Part shown: piece after piece, positions 1 through 6,065 of the stretch
Layout of the letters: the number at the start of each line of letters is the position of its first letter
Numbering within the stretch: position 1 is the first letter of the stretch
Source: an uncultured Muribaculaceae bacterium
GTDB taxonomy: Bacteria > Bacteroidota > Bacteroidia > Bacteroidales > Muribaculaceae
NCBI GenBank assembly: GCA_904502025.1
Contig: CAJGDJ010000049.1
Location: 1-12,635, forward strand
Length of the DNA: 12,635 bases
Reading direction: 5' to 3'
Program-made: the position numbers and the translations under genes
Notes under the pieces: model-generated
Seen by the model: the letters and a program-made list of their open reading frames with translations, nothing else
What the model was told of the DNA's origin: nothing
Database searches by the model: none

Positions 1-8
1 GCCGTACG

Positions 9-61
9 GCAAAGCCAACTTTCAGGTGAAAAAGCATTACCTCATGCAAAGCCAACTTTCA
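9..61. repeat. 16-nt direct repeat, two copies 37 bp apart
   Basis: GCAAAGCCAACTTTCA occurs perfectly at 9-24 and 46-61, a period of 37 bp. The left copy follows a GCCGTACGGC palindrome at 1-10. Only one full period is inside the window, so it cannot be told whether a longer array continues to the left. No gene is apparent here. Confidence 0.6.
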
Positions 62-78
62 ATGCGTCAGCCTCAGCT

Positions 79-177
79 CTCCCCTTGCACTTGTGCAGGG
101 GGAGTACGGCGAAGCCGGGAGGGGGATAGGTCGTGCGAAGCACGACCTGGTTCTCGACTAAAAGAGGTCATCGAGAA
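79..177. repeat. Hairpin-rich intergenic element with GAA triloops
   Basis: Four hairpins lie in a row. Positions 79-90 pair with 93-104 (12 bp with one G-T wobble, 2-nt loop). CGGC-gaa-GCCG lies at 107-117. A perfect 9-bp stem at 128-136/140-148 closes another gaa loop. TTCTCGA at 151-157 pairs with TCGAGAA at 171-177. The stretch is more GC-rich than its surroundings, and open frames through it are low-complexity on both strands. It looks like a REP-type or other dispersed palindromic repeat rather than coding sequence. Whether it is dispersed cannot be judged from one copy. Confidence 0.55.
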
Positions 178-202
178 TGACTTGCAGATAGGTTTGGTAG
201 GC

Positions 203-280
203 AACAATGCCGAAGAACCTATTTCGTTATATTCCAACCACTTTGCACATGGCGATTTTCGTTGAGGTATAGGCATTGTT
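203..280. other. Long imperfect inverted repeat, function unknown
   Basis: AACAATGCC at 203-211 is perfectly complementary to GGCATTGTT at 272-280. Just inside, ACCT at 217-220 can pair with AGGT at 265-268. The segment between 1 and 352 contains no convincing gene, so this may be structured non-coding sequence or part of the neighbouring repeat cluster. No product is assigned. Confidence 0.35.
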
Positions 281-308
281 TGTGATTTTAATTTTGCATA
301 ATATAAAA

Positions 309-332
309 GGACACGGCACGCCGTGTCCCTAC
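309..332 (-). terminator. GH97 terminator formed by a dispersed-type hairpin (copy A)
   Basis: Read on the minus strand, a 9-bp stem GGACACGGC/GCCGTGTCC with a 2-nt loop is followed directly by TTTTATATT. It begins about 20 nt past the GH97 stop codon. This is the geometry of an intrinsic terminator. The same 23 nt recur in inverted orientation at 2805-2827 upstream of the gene, so a repetitive hairpin appears to have been co-opted. Confidence 0.6.
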
Positions 333-352
333 GTTTAGCATACGTCTATTTC

Positions 353-2527
353 CTATAATTTCTTGATTGTGATTGCGTAACCGCCACCGGCTACTGAACG
401 GAGTTTGAGGGTGGTTTTTGCGTCAACTTTTTTCTTTGTGATGGTGTAGGCTTGTTGGTTGTTGGTGCTGTTGGCATTTTTTGCGTCGGCATAGATTGTT
501 GCCTCATATTTTGCACCTTTGTCGAGGAAGTCGAGTTTAATTACAGAATTATAATCGGCTTCACCGGCAGTATTGCCCACAAACCAATTTTCAGAGTTTT
601 TGTCTTTGCGAGCAATGGTTACATATTCCATTGGTTCGGCTTCGAGATAGAGTGATTTTTCCCATTCAACAGGCACATCTTTGATAAATTGGAATGCGTC
701 CATGAAACGTTCGTAGTTTTCGGGGAGGTCGCACGCCATTTGCAATGGGCTATACATTGTTACATATAGTGCCAACTGTCCACAGATGGTTGATTGAATG
801 TTTGACTTATTGTTTGGGTTAAGTTTTGTGATATCCATTTCGAAGATGCCAGGAGTATAGTCCATTGGTCCACCTTGCAAGCGAGTGAATGGAAGAATTG
901 AAGTGTGGCTCATGCGACTGCCACCCATTGCTTGATATTCAGTGCCTCGAGCCGACTCGTTGGCGAGCAAGTTGGGGTAGGTGCGACAGATGCCTGTGGG
1001 GCGAGTCGCTTCGTGAGCGTTTACCATGATTTTATATTCGGCAGCCTTTGTTACGCAGTGAAGGTAGTGGTTGTTGAGCCATTGGCTGTAGTGGTATTCG
1101 CCACGAGGAATGATGTTGCCCACATATCCACTTTTCACTGAGTTGTAGCCATTGTCAATCATAAATTGATAAGCCTTGTCGAGATGACGCTCGTAGTTGC
1201 GTACCGATGATGATGTTTCGTGGTGCATCATAAGTTTCACGCCTTTCTCTTTCGCGTATGCGTTGAGGGCTTTGAGGTCAAAGTCGGGGTAGGGGGTTAC
1301 GAAGTCAAACACGTAGTCTTTTGATTGACCAAACCAATCTTCCCAACCTTCGTTCCAACCTTCAACGAGAACTTGATCAAATCCATGCTCGGCAGCGAAG
1401 TCAATATAGCGACGCACCTTTTCGTTGTTTGCAGAGTGTTTGCCATTAGGTTTAGTTTTTGTGTAGTCGGTTTTGCCGAGTTGAACCGAATAAACATCGT
1501 CGGTGTAGTTCCAAGAACCTTTGCCGGTAATCATTTCCCACCACACACCAATATATTTCACTGGTTTAATCCATGAAGTATCCTCAATTTTGCAAGGCTC
1601 GTTGAGGTTGAGGATGAGACGTGATGCAAGAATGTTGCGAGCATCGTCAGTTATTTGAATTGTACGCCAGGGTGAGGTGCAAGGTGTTTGGAGATAGCCT
1701 TTTTTGCCTTGGTTGTCGGGAGTAAGCCATGATTCAAATACGAGGTTTTTATCGTCGAGGTTGAGGTGCATAGTAGCGTAGTCGATACATGCAGCTTCGT
1801 GGATATTTAACCAAACGTTGTTGTCGGTTTTAATCAAAAGCGATGTTTGCACACCTGTTGGCGAAAATGTTGTTGTAGAGGCGTTATCACGCATTGCACC
1901 ATCCATCTTGCCACGAATTTCACTCAAACGGCTTTTCTCATAGTCGTATTCTTGTGTGTCATAGTCGCCGGGAATCCAATAGGCATAGTGGTCGCCGGTC
2001 ATGGCAAATTGGGTTTTCTCCTCTTTTATTACGAGGTAGTTTAGATTTTTTTGTTGAGGGAACTCGTAACGCAATCCCATGCCATCGTTATACACGCGAA
2101 AACGCACCACGATGTGTCGGTCAAAAGCCTTTTGAGTCAATGTGGCGGCCATTTCGTTATAGTTATTGCGAATTGCCAATTCTTCTCCCCAAACAGGAGT
2201 CCATATTTCGTCTAAAGTAGAAGTTTGCGTATCGGTCAATTCAAAACCGTTGCAAAGTGAAAGTTTGTCGGCACCGGCTTTATCCATTGAAAAACTGCTG
2301 AAATCGTTACGCCCACTTTCGCTATCGAGTTCAAGACCGAGATAACTTGGTGCGACAACTTGGTTGCCTTTGTAGTCAACCGAATACACGGGGCGACCAT
2401 TTTCAACATCGAAAGTAACCACGATATTTCCGTCGGGAGATGCAACTTTTACATCAGCCATTGCTACTGATGTTGTTGCGAGAGCAATTGCCAATGTGGC
2501 AATAGATTTTTTGAAATTGTAAGTCAT
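353..2527 (-). CDS. SusB-type glycoside hydrolase family 97 alpha-glucosidase, secreted
   Basis: The 724-residue protein opens with a Sec signal peptide (KK, hydrophobic core, likely cut after AMA at about 24). An N-terminal GH97 beta-sandwich, a central TIM barrel (about 320-600) and a C-terminal beta domain follow. It is close to Bacteroides SusB, with numbering offset by about two. The acidic residues known from SusB are present: E437 in HHETS, E506 in NAHEATRPTG, E524 in NES, and E530 in ARGTE, the equivalent of catalytic acid Glu532. This indicates the inverting, calcium-dependent alpha-glucosidase branch rather than the retaining alpha-galactosidase branch. The expected role is to release glucose from starch-derived oligosaccharides in the periplasm. 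No susA, susC, susD or susR neighbour is seen, so the gene stands alone here. ATG at 2527 is well placed before the signal peptide. Confidence 0.95.
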   Translation of the reverse strand: MTYNFKKSIATLAIALATTSVAMADVKVASPDGNIVVTFDVENGRPVYSVDYKGNQVVAPSYLGLELDSESGRNDFSSFSMDKAGADKLSLCNGFELTDTQTSTLDEIWTPVWGEELAIRNNYNEMAATLTQKAFDRHIVVRFRVYNDGMGLRYEFPQQKNLNYLVIKEEKTQFAMTGDHYAYWIPGDYDTQEYDYEKSRLSEIRGKMDGAMRDNASTTTFSPTGVQTSLLIKTDNNVWLNIHEAACIDYATMHLNLDDKNLVFESWLTPDNQGKKGYLQTPCTSPWRTIQITDDARNILASRLILNLNEPCKIEDTSWIKPVKYIGVWWEMITGKGSWNYTDDVYSVQLGKTDYTKTKPNGKHSANNEKVRRYIDFAAEHGFDQVLVEGWNEGWEDWFGQSKDYVFDFVTPYPDFDLKALNAYAKEKGVKLMMHHETSSSVRNYERHLDKAYQFMIDNGYNSVKSGYVGNIIPRGEYHYSQWLNNHYLHCVTKAAEYKIMVNAHEATRPTGICRTYPNLLANESARGTEYQAMGGSRMSHTSILPFTRLQGGPMDYTPGIFEMDITKLNPNNKSNIQSTICGQLALYVTMYSPLQMACDLPENYERFMDAFQFIKDVPVEWEKSLYLEAEPMEYVTIARKDKNSENWFVGNTAGEADYNSVIKLDFLDKGAKYEATIYADAKNANSTNNQQAYTITKKKVDAKTTLKLRSVAGGGYAITIKKL

Positions 2528-2576
2528 GATATAATATTCTTTTGGCTTATAGTTTTAATAATGTGAATTTATTATG

Positions 2577-2584
2577 CAAAGTTA
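2577..2584 (-). promoter_or_regulatory. Probable -7 element for GH97
   Basis: The minus strand reads TAACTTTG, an exact match to the Bacteroidota -7 box TAnnTTTG, about 50 nt before the ATG. A clear TTTG -33 box at the usual distance is not obvious. A second candidate lies further up at 2706-2713 (TATTTTTG), with TTTTG at 2735-2739, 21 nt upstream. It would give a leader of about 170 nt. Confidence 0.5.
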
Positions 2585-2804
2585 GCGAAAATCCACAAGC
2601 CAACCTTACTTGCTCATCTATTTTCCGTAACAATAAATACTTTTATTTTCTGCAAAGAAATTTTAATTAAAAATTAGTGAATTTTCAAATTACACAAACT
2701 TTGTGCAAAAATAAAATCCAATTTTAGAATTGTACAAAAAATAAATAGAAGTATAAGGCTATTATTCGTTGGATTGTGTGGTAGTTTTTTGTTGAATGAG
2801 CAAT

Positions 2805-2850
2805 GTAGGGACACGGCGTGCCGTGTCAGTTGACACAAAGGCAAGTGTCA
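2805..2850. repeat. Inverted copy of the 23-nt hairpin (copy B) with overlapping stems
   Basis: Positions 2805-2827 equal the reverse complement of 310-332 base for base. Here the outer stem is one pair shorter, because the match ends in GTGTCA instead of GTGTCC. It overlaps a second palindrome, GTGTCA-gt-TGACAC, at 2823-2836. That TGACAC could instead pair with GTGTCA at 2845-2850. No T-tract follows, so this copy does not look like a terminator. Confidence 0.6.
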
Positions 2851-2886
2851 TCATGTATATAATTATCAAAAAATTAAGAGCAAATG

Positions 2887-3092
2887 CAACCCGTAGGGTT
2901 GATTAGTATGTAGCCGGGTTTAGCCACGCAGTGGATAAGCCCGGTAATGTTATTGAGCCAGGTTAGAATCTGGAAGATTCATTATTTGAGGGAATTAATG
3001 ATTCTTTCAGAATCACAATCATTCTTATCCTTTCCGGGCATTGCCTCTTCGAGCCAATACCCGGCTACGCAAAAAATCAATCCTCCGGATTG
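2887..3092. repeat. Six-hairpin inverted doublet element (REP/REPIN-like)
   Basis: Two half-units face each other. Left half: CAACCC-gta-GGGTTG (2887-2901); a 13-bp stem with one mismatch closing gca (2914-2944); GAATCT-gga-AGATTC (2966-2980). Right half in reverse order: GATTCT-ttc-AGAATC (3000-3014); a long stem closing ttc (3034-3064); CAATCC-tcc-GGATTG (3078-3092). Read inward from each outer end, all six loops are GNA. Sequence differences between the halves fall as paired changes that keep the stems. This is the layout of inverted palindromic repeat pairs mobilised in trans. No transposase is in the window. The open frame crossing it on the plus strand is not coding-like. Confidence 0.75.
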
Positions 3093-3152
3093 CAAGTTGT
3101 GTTTATTGATTATATTATCACGTGTTTATGCGATAATTCCGTGATTTTTGTG

Positions 3153-3160
3153 TAACTTTG
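3153..3160 (+). promoter_or_regulatory. -7 element of the gltX promoter
   Basis: TAACTTTG matches the Bacteroidota -7 consensus, 24 nt before the gltX ATG. The -33 region around 3124-3130 (GTTTATG) is a poor match to TTTG. The promoter begins about 60 nt after the six-hairpin element ends. Confidence 0.6.
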
Positions 3161-3184
3161 TGCGATAATTAAAAGTACGAAACT

Positions 3185-4714
3185 ATGAGTCAAAAGGTAA
3201 GAGTAAGATTTGCTCCGTCGCCTACGGGGCCTTTGCACATCGGTGGTGTGCGCACTGCGTTATATAACTATTTGTTTGCACGTCAACATGGTGGCGAGAT
3301 GATTCTTCGCATCGAAGATACCGATTCACAACGTTTTGTGCCTGGTGCAGAGCAATATATCAATGAATCTCTTGCGTGGCTCGGCATAAAGATTGATGAG
3401 GGTGTGAGCGAAGGTGGTGCATACGGTCCATATAAGCAAAGTGAACGTCGCGACATCTATCGTGAACATGTGAAAATGTTGCTTGACAATGGCAAGGCTT
3501 ACATCGCTTTTGATACTCCCGAAGAACTTGATGCAAAACGCCAAGAGGTGGCAAACTTCCAATACGATGCTTCAACTCGTCTTTCAATGCGTAACTCTCT
3601 TTCTCTCTCAAAAGAGGAGGTTGATAAATTGATTGCCGATGGCGAAAAATATGTGGTGCGTTTCAAAATCGAGCCTGGTCGCGATGTTGTAGTTAATGAC
3701 TTGATTCGTGGTAAGGTTACGATTAATTCGAATGTATTAGATGATAAGGTGCTTTATAAAAGTGCCGATGATCTTCCTACATATCACTTGGCAAATATTG
3801 TTGACGACCATTTGATGCTCGTTTCACATGTGATTCGTGGAGAAGAGTGGTTGCCTTCGGCTCCATTGCACGTGTTGCTTTATGAAGCATTTGGTTGGGC
3901 TGATACTATGCCGGCTTTTGTACACCTTCCATTGTTGCTTAAACCCGACGGAAAGGGTAAATTGAGCAAACGCGATGGCGACCGTCTTGGTTTCCCTGTG
4001 TTCCCACTTGAATGGCACGATCCAAAGAGTGGCGAAGTATCATCGGGCTATCGTGAGTCGGGTTATCTCCCCGAAGCAGTAGTTAACTTCCTTGCATTGC
4101 TCGGTTGGAATCCCGGTGATGATACTGAAATCATGTCGATGGAAGATCTTATCGCAAAATTCTCGCTTGATCACTGTTCAAAATCGGGTGCGAAATTTGA
4201 CTTTGAAAAAGGTAAGTGGTTTAACCATAAATATATACAAGAGGTAGATAATGCACTTCTCGCAGAGATGTTTAAACCTATTTTGGTTGAAAACGGCGTA
4301 GATGTCAATAATTATAGCGACGAATATATCACTCGTGTTGTATCTATGGTTAAAGATCGTGTGAACTTTGTGCGTGATCTTTGGGACGTAACTCGTTTCT
4401 TCTTTGTGGCTCCTACCGAATATGAGGAAAAGGCAGTGAAAAAACGTTGGAAAGAGGATACTCCTGCATTGATGAATGAACTCGTAGAGGTGCTTCAAGG
4501 TCTTGAAGATTTCTCATGTGCAGTAGCTGAGCCTGCAGTACTTGGGTGGATAACTGAAAAAGGCTATCACATGGGTAATGTGATGAATGCGTTCCGTCTC
4601 ACTGTGGTAGGCGAATGTAAAGGCCCACACATGTTTGACATTACCGAATTACTTGGTAAGGAAGAAACCGTAAAACGTGTTCTTGCTGGGGTGGAAAATA
4701 TCAAGAAGGATTAA
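3185..4714 (+). CDS. gltX: Glutamate--tRNA ligase
   Basis: Class I aminoacyl-tRNA synthetase that charges tRNA-Glu with glutamate in the cytoplasm. The 509 residues are the normal size for a bacterial enzyme. The HIGH-type motif is PLHIGG at 16-21 in the context RFAPSPTGPLHIGGVRTALY, and the KMSKS-type motif is KLSKR at 259-263. The segment around 105-120 (YIAFDTPEELDAKRQ) lacks the cysteines that bind zinc in E. coli GluRS, so this is a zinc-free form. ATG at 3185 sits directly before the conserved VRVRFAPSPTG start. It has its own promoter and a strong terminator, so it is probably transcribed independently of the arginine operon behind it. Confidence 0.97.
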   Translation: MSQKVRVRFAPSPTGPLHIGGVRTALYNYLFARQHGGEMILRIEDTDSQRFVPGAEQYINESLAWLGIKIDEGVSEGGAYGPYKQSERRDIYREHVKMLLDNGKAYIAFDTPEELDAKRQEVANFQYDASTRLSMRNSLSLSKEEVDKLIADGEKYVVRFKIEPGRDVVVNDLIRGKVTINSNVLDDKVLYKSADDLPTYHLANIVDDHLMLVSHVIRGEEWLPSAPLHVLLYEAFGWADTMPAFVHLPLLLKPDGKGKLSKRDGDRLGFPVFPLEWHDPKSGEVSSGYRESGYLPEAVVNFLALLGWNPGDDTEIMSMEDLIAKFSLDHCSKSGAKFDFEKGKWFNHKYIQEVDNALLAEMFKPILVENGVDVNNYSDEYITRVVSMVKDRVNFVRDLWDVTRFFFVAPTEYEEKAVKKRWKEDTPALMNELVEVLQGLEDFSCAVAEPAVLGWITEKGYHMGNVMNAFRLTVVGECKGPHMFDITELLGKEETVKRVLAGVENIKKD

Positions 4715-4729
4715 AAAGTTGATAATAGT

Positions 4730-4775
4730 ATAAACAATAAGGGGGTAGGGAAGACTCTATCCCCTTATTGTTTAT
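4730..4775 (+). terminator. gltX terminator, 21-bp stem
   Basis: Positions 4730-4750 pair with 4755-4775 around an AAGA loop, with two G-T wobbles and no bulge. The element starts 15 nt after the gltX stop. The following sequence is T/A-rich (ATGAATATATTG) but not a pure T-tract. It separates gltX from argR. Confidence 0.75.
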
Positions 4776-4809
4776 GAATATATTGTGAGAATATATTAAA
4801 TAAATATGC

Positions 4810-4827
4810 GAATTTTATTTTTATTCA
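4810..4827 (+). promoter_or_regulatory. Possible ArgR operator (ARG box-like)
   Basis: TTTATTTTTATTCA at 4814-4827 has a perfect right half (ATTCA) and a degenerate left half relative to the TGAATnnnnATTCA operator known for ArgR/AhrC proteins. GAAT at 4810-4813 is an additional half-site. The site covers the region just upstream of the argR -7 box, where repressor binding would block transcription. The AT-rich context makes a chance match possible. Confidence 0.35.
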
Positions 4828-4838
4828 ATATTTAATAG

Positions 4839-4846
4839 TATCTTTG
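4839..4846 (+). promoter_or_regulatory. -7 element of the arginine operon promoter
   Basis: TATCTTTG matches TAnnTTTG, 22 nt before the argR ATG. Upstream is T-rich (4813-4822) without an exact TTTG -33 box. It is the only good promoter between gltX and argC, supporting one transcript for the five genes. Confidence 0.6.
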
Positions 4847-4868
4847 CATAGAAATAAAAGTCGTTATT

Positions 4869-5399
4869 ATGAAAAAGAGAAAATCTCGATTGCCGGTTAT
4901 TGTTGACATACTTACACACAACTGCATAGGTAGTCAAGAAGAGTTGTCAAAACAACTTGCTATTCGTGGTTATATAGTTACACAAGCCACATTGTCGCGT
5001 GATTTGAAAATGTTGCGTACAACAAAAATAGCCACTGATATGGGGGGGTATCGATATGTCATTGCTGATGCTAATCGCGTGAGTAATGAGCCATTTGCCA
5101 AATTACAAAACACAGTGCAATCGTCGTTACACCCGGCTGCATTGTCGTTGAGCGTGTCGGGTAATTTGGTTGTAATCAAAACCCGAAATGGTTATGCAAG
5201 TGGATTGGCATACGATCTTGACATGCTTGAATCTCATCATATTTTGGGTACAATTCCCGGAGCTGATACTGTGTTTGCTGTGGTAAATGAGTCATCAAGT
5301 CGCAAAGATTTATACAATCTCTTTCAGTCGTTTTTGCCACAATCGGTGCTTGAATCGGCAAAATATCAATTCCTTGGCGATGAAGCCAACGATGAATAA
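4869..5399 (+). CDS. argR: Arginine repressor ArgR
   Basis: Arginine-dependent transcriptional regulator. Residues 1-65 form a winged-helix DNA-binding domain with the recognition motif TQATLSRDLKMLR at 38-50. Residues 95-165 form the hexamerisation and arginine-binding domain. At 176 residues it is slightly longer than typical ArgR (about 150-157), the extra length being a middle linker and an acidic tail. The usual GTIxGDDT arginine-pocket motif reads GTIPGADT (127-134), so the first Asp is Ala132 (codon GCT, one base from GAT). Asp133 is kept. It is first in its operon, and a possible operator overlaps the promoter, which suggests autoregulation. Confidence 0.9.
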   Translation: MKKRKSRLPVIVDILTHNCIGSQEELSKQLAIRGYIVTQATLSRDLKMLRTTKIATDMGGYRYVIADANRVSNEPFAKLQNTVQSSLHPAALSLSVSGNLVVIKTRNGYASGLAYDLDMLESHHILGTIPGADTVFAVVNESSSRKDLYNLFQSFLPQSVLESAKYQFLGDEANDE

Positions 5400-5447
5400 C
5401 GGTTATTAAAGTAATATTATATTCTGAACATAGTATATATTTGAAAA

Positions 5448-6035
5448 ATGGAAGACTCTAATAAAATAGAAGTAGTAGTCGCCTCTGAAGAACATGTGAA
5501 ATATGTCGATGAAATTCTCGACACAATTAATCGTGCTGCAAAAGTGCGAGGAACAGGTATTGCTAAACGTTCTCCTGAATATGTGAAACAAAAAATGCTT
5601 GAACGCAAAGCAGTGATTGCTCTATGTAATGGCGAATTTGCCGGATTTAGTTATATAGAAAGTTGGAGTAATAAGGAGTTTGTTGCCAATTCAGGCCTTA
5701 TTGTTGCTGATAAATTCAGAGGATTAGGTCTTGCTACACGTATCAAACGTCGCATTTTCAAACTATCACGTGAGAAATATCCCGAAGCAAAGATATTTTC
5801 ATTGACAACAGGTGCTGCCGTGATGAAAATGAATTTTGAGTTAGGTTATCGCCCTGTTACATTTGATCAACTTACTACCGATCCTGCATTTTGGAAAGGT
5901 TGTGAAAGTTGTGTGAATTTCGATATTTTACAACGTAATGGTGGTCATAAATGTCTATGTGTGGGATTGTTGTATGACCCTAACGAAACACAATATCATC
6001 GTTATAGTCTCACTGAAATAGACGATGAAGATTAA
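5448..6035 (+). CDS. GNAT-family acyltransferase, probable N-acylglutamate synthase of arginine synthesis
   Basis: This 195-residue GNAT protein carries the acyl-CoA pyrophosphate-binding motif RGLGLA at 91-96. A C-terminal tetracysteine pattern follows: C152-x2-C155, then C169-x-C171. It begins 48 nt after argR and ends 30 nt before argG. From recall, the corresponding Bacteroides thetaiotaomicron argR-argG neighbour has been implicated in the first step of arginine synthesis, acylating glutamate. Bacteroides uses N-succinyl rather than N-acetyl intermediates later in the pathway. The role here follows from position and that recall. The choice of acyl donor (succinyl- or acetyl-CoA) cannot be read from the sequence. 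The protein is unrelated to classical kinase-fused ArgA and to ArgJ. Confidence 0.75.
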   Translation: MEDSNKIEVVVASEEHVKYVDEILDTINRAAKVRGTGIAKRSPEYVKQKMLERKAVIALCNGEFAGFSYIESWSNKEFVANSGLIVADKFRGLGLATRIKRRIFKLSREKYPEAKIFSLTTGAAVMKMNFELGYRPVTFDQLTTDPAFWKGCESCVNFDILQRNGGHKCLCVGLLYDPNETQYHRYSLTEIDDED

Positions 6036-6065
6036 GTAGAATAATAAGAAAAACAATAACATAAA

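Noticed and set aside
1..61. CRISPR array suggested by a 16-nt repeat with 37-bp period.
   Set aside because: Only two copies with a 21-nt gap, no third unit and no cas gene in view.
26..265. Open frame of 79 codons on the plus strand (and a 67-codon frame opposite).
   Set aside because: It runs through stacked hairpins and a direct repeat, has low-complexity composition and shows no domain. Both strands being open is explained by the palindromic content.
289..296. TAATTTTG on the plus strand, matching the -7 promoter consensus.
   Set aside because: No -33 box, and downstream on the plus strand there is only antisense to GH97.
2947..3144. 65-codon plus-strand frame upstream of gltX.
   Set aside because: It lies inside the six-hairpin element and overlaps the gltX promoter, and has no protein-like features.
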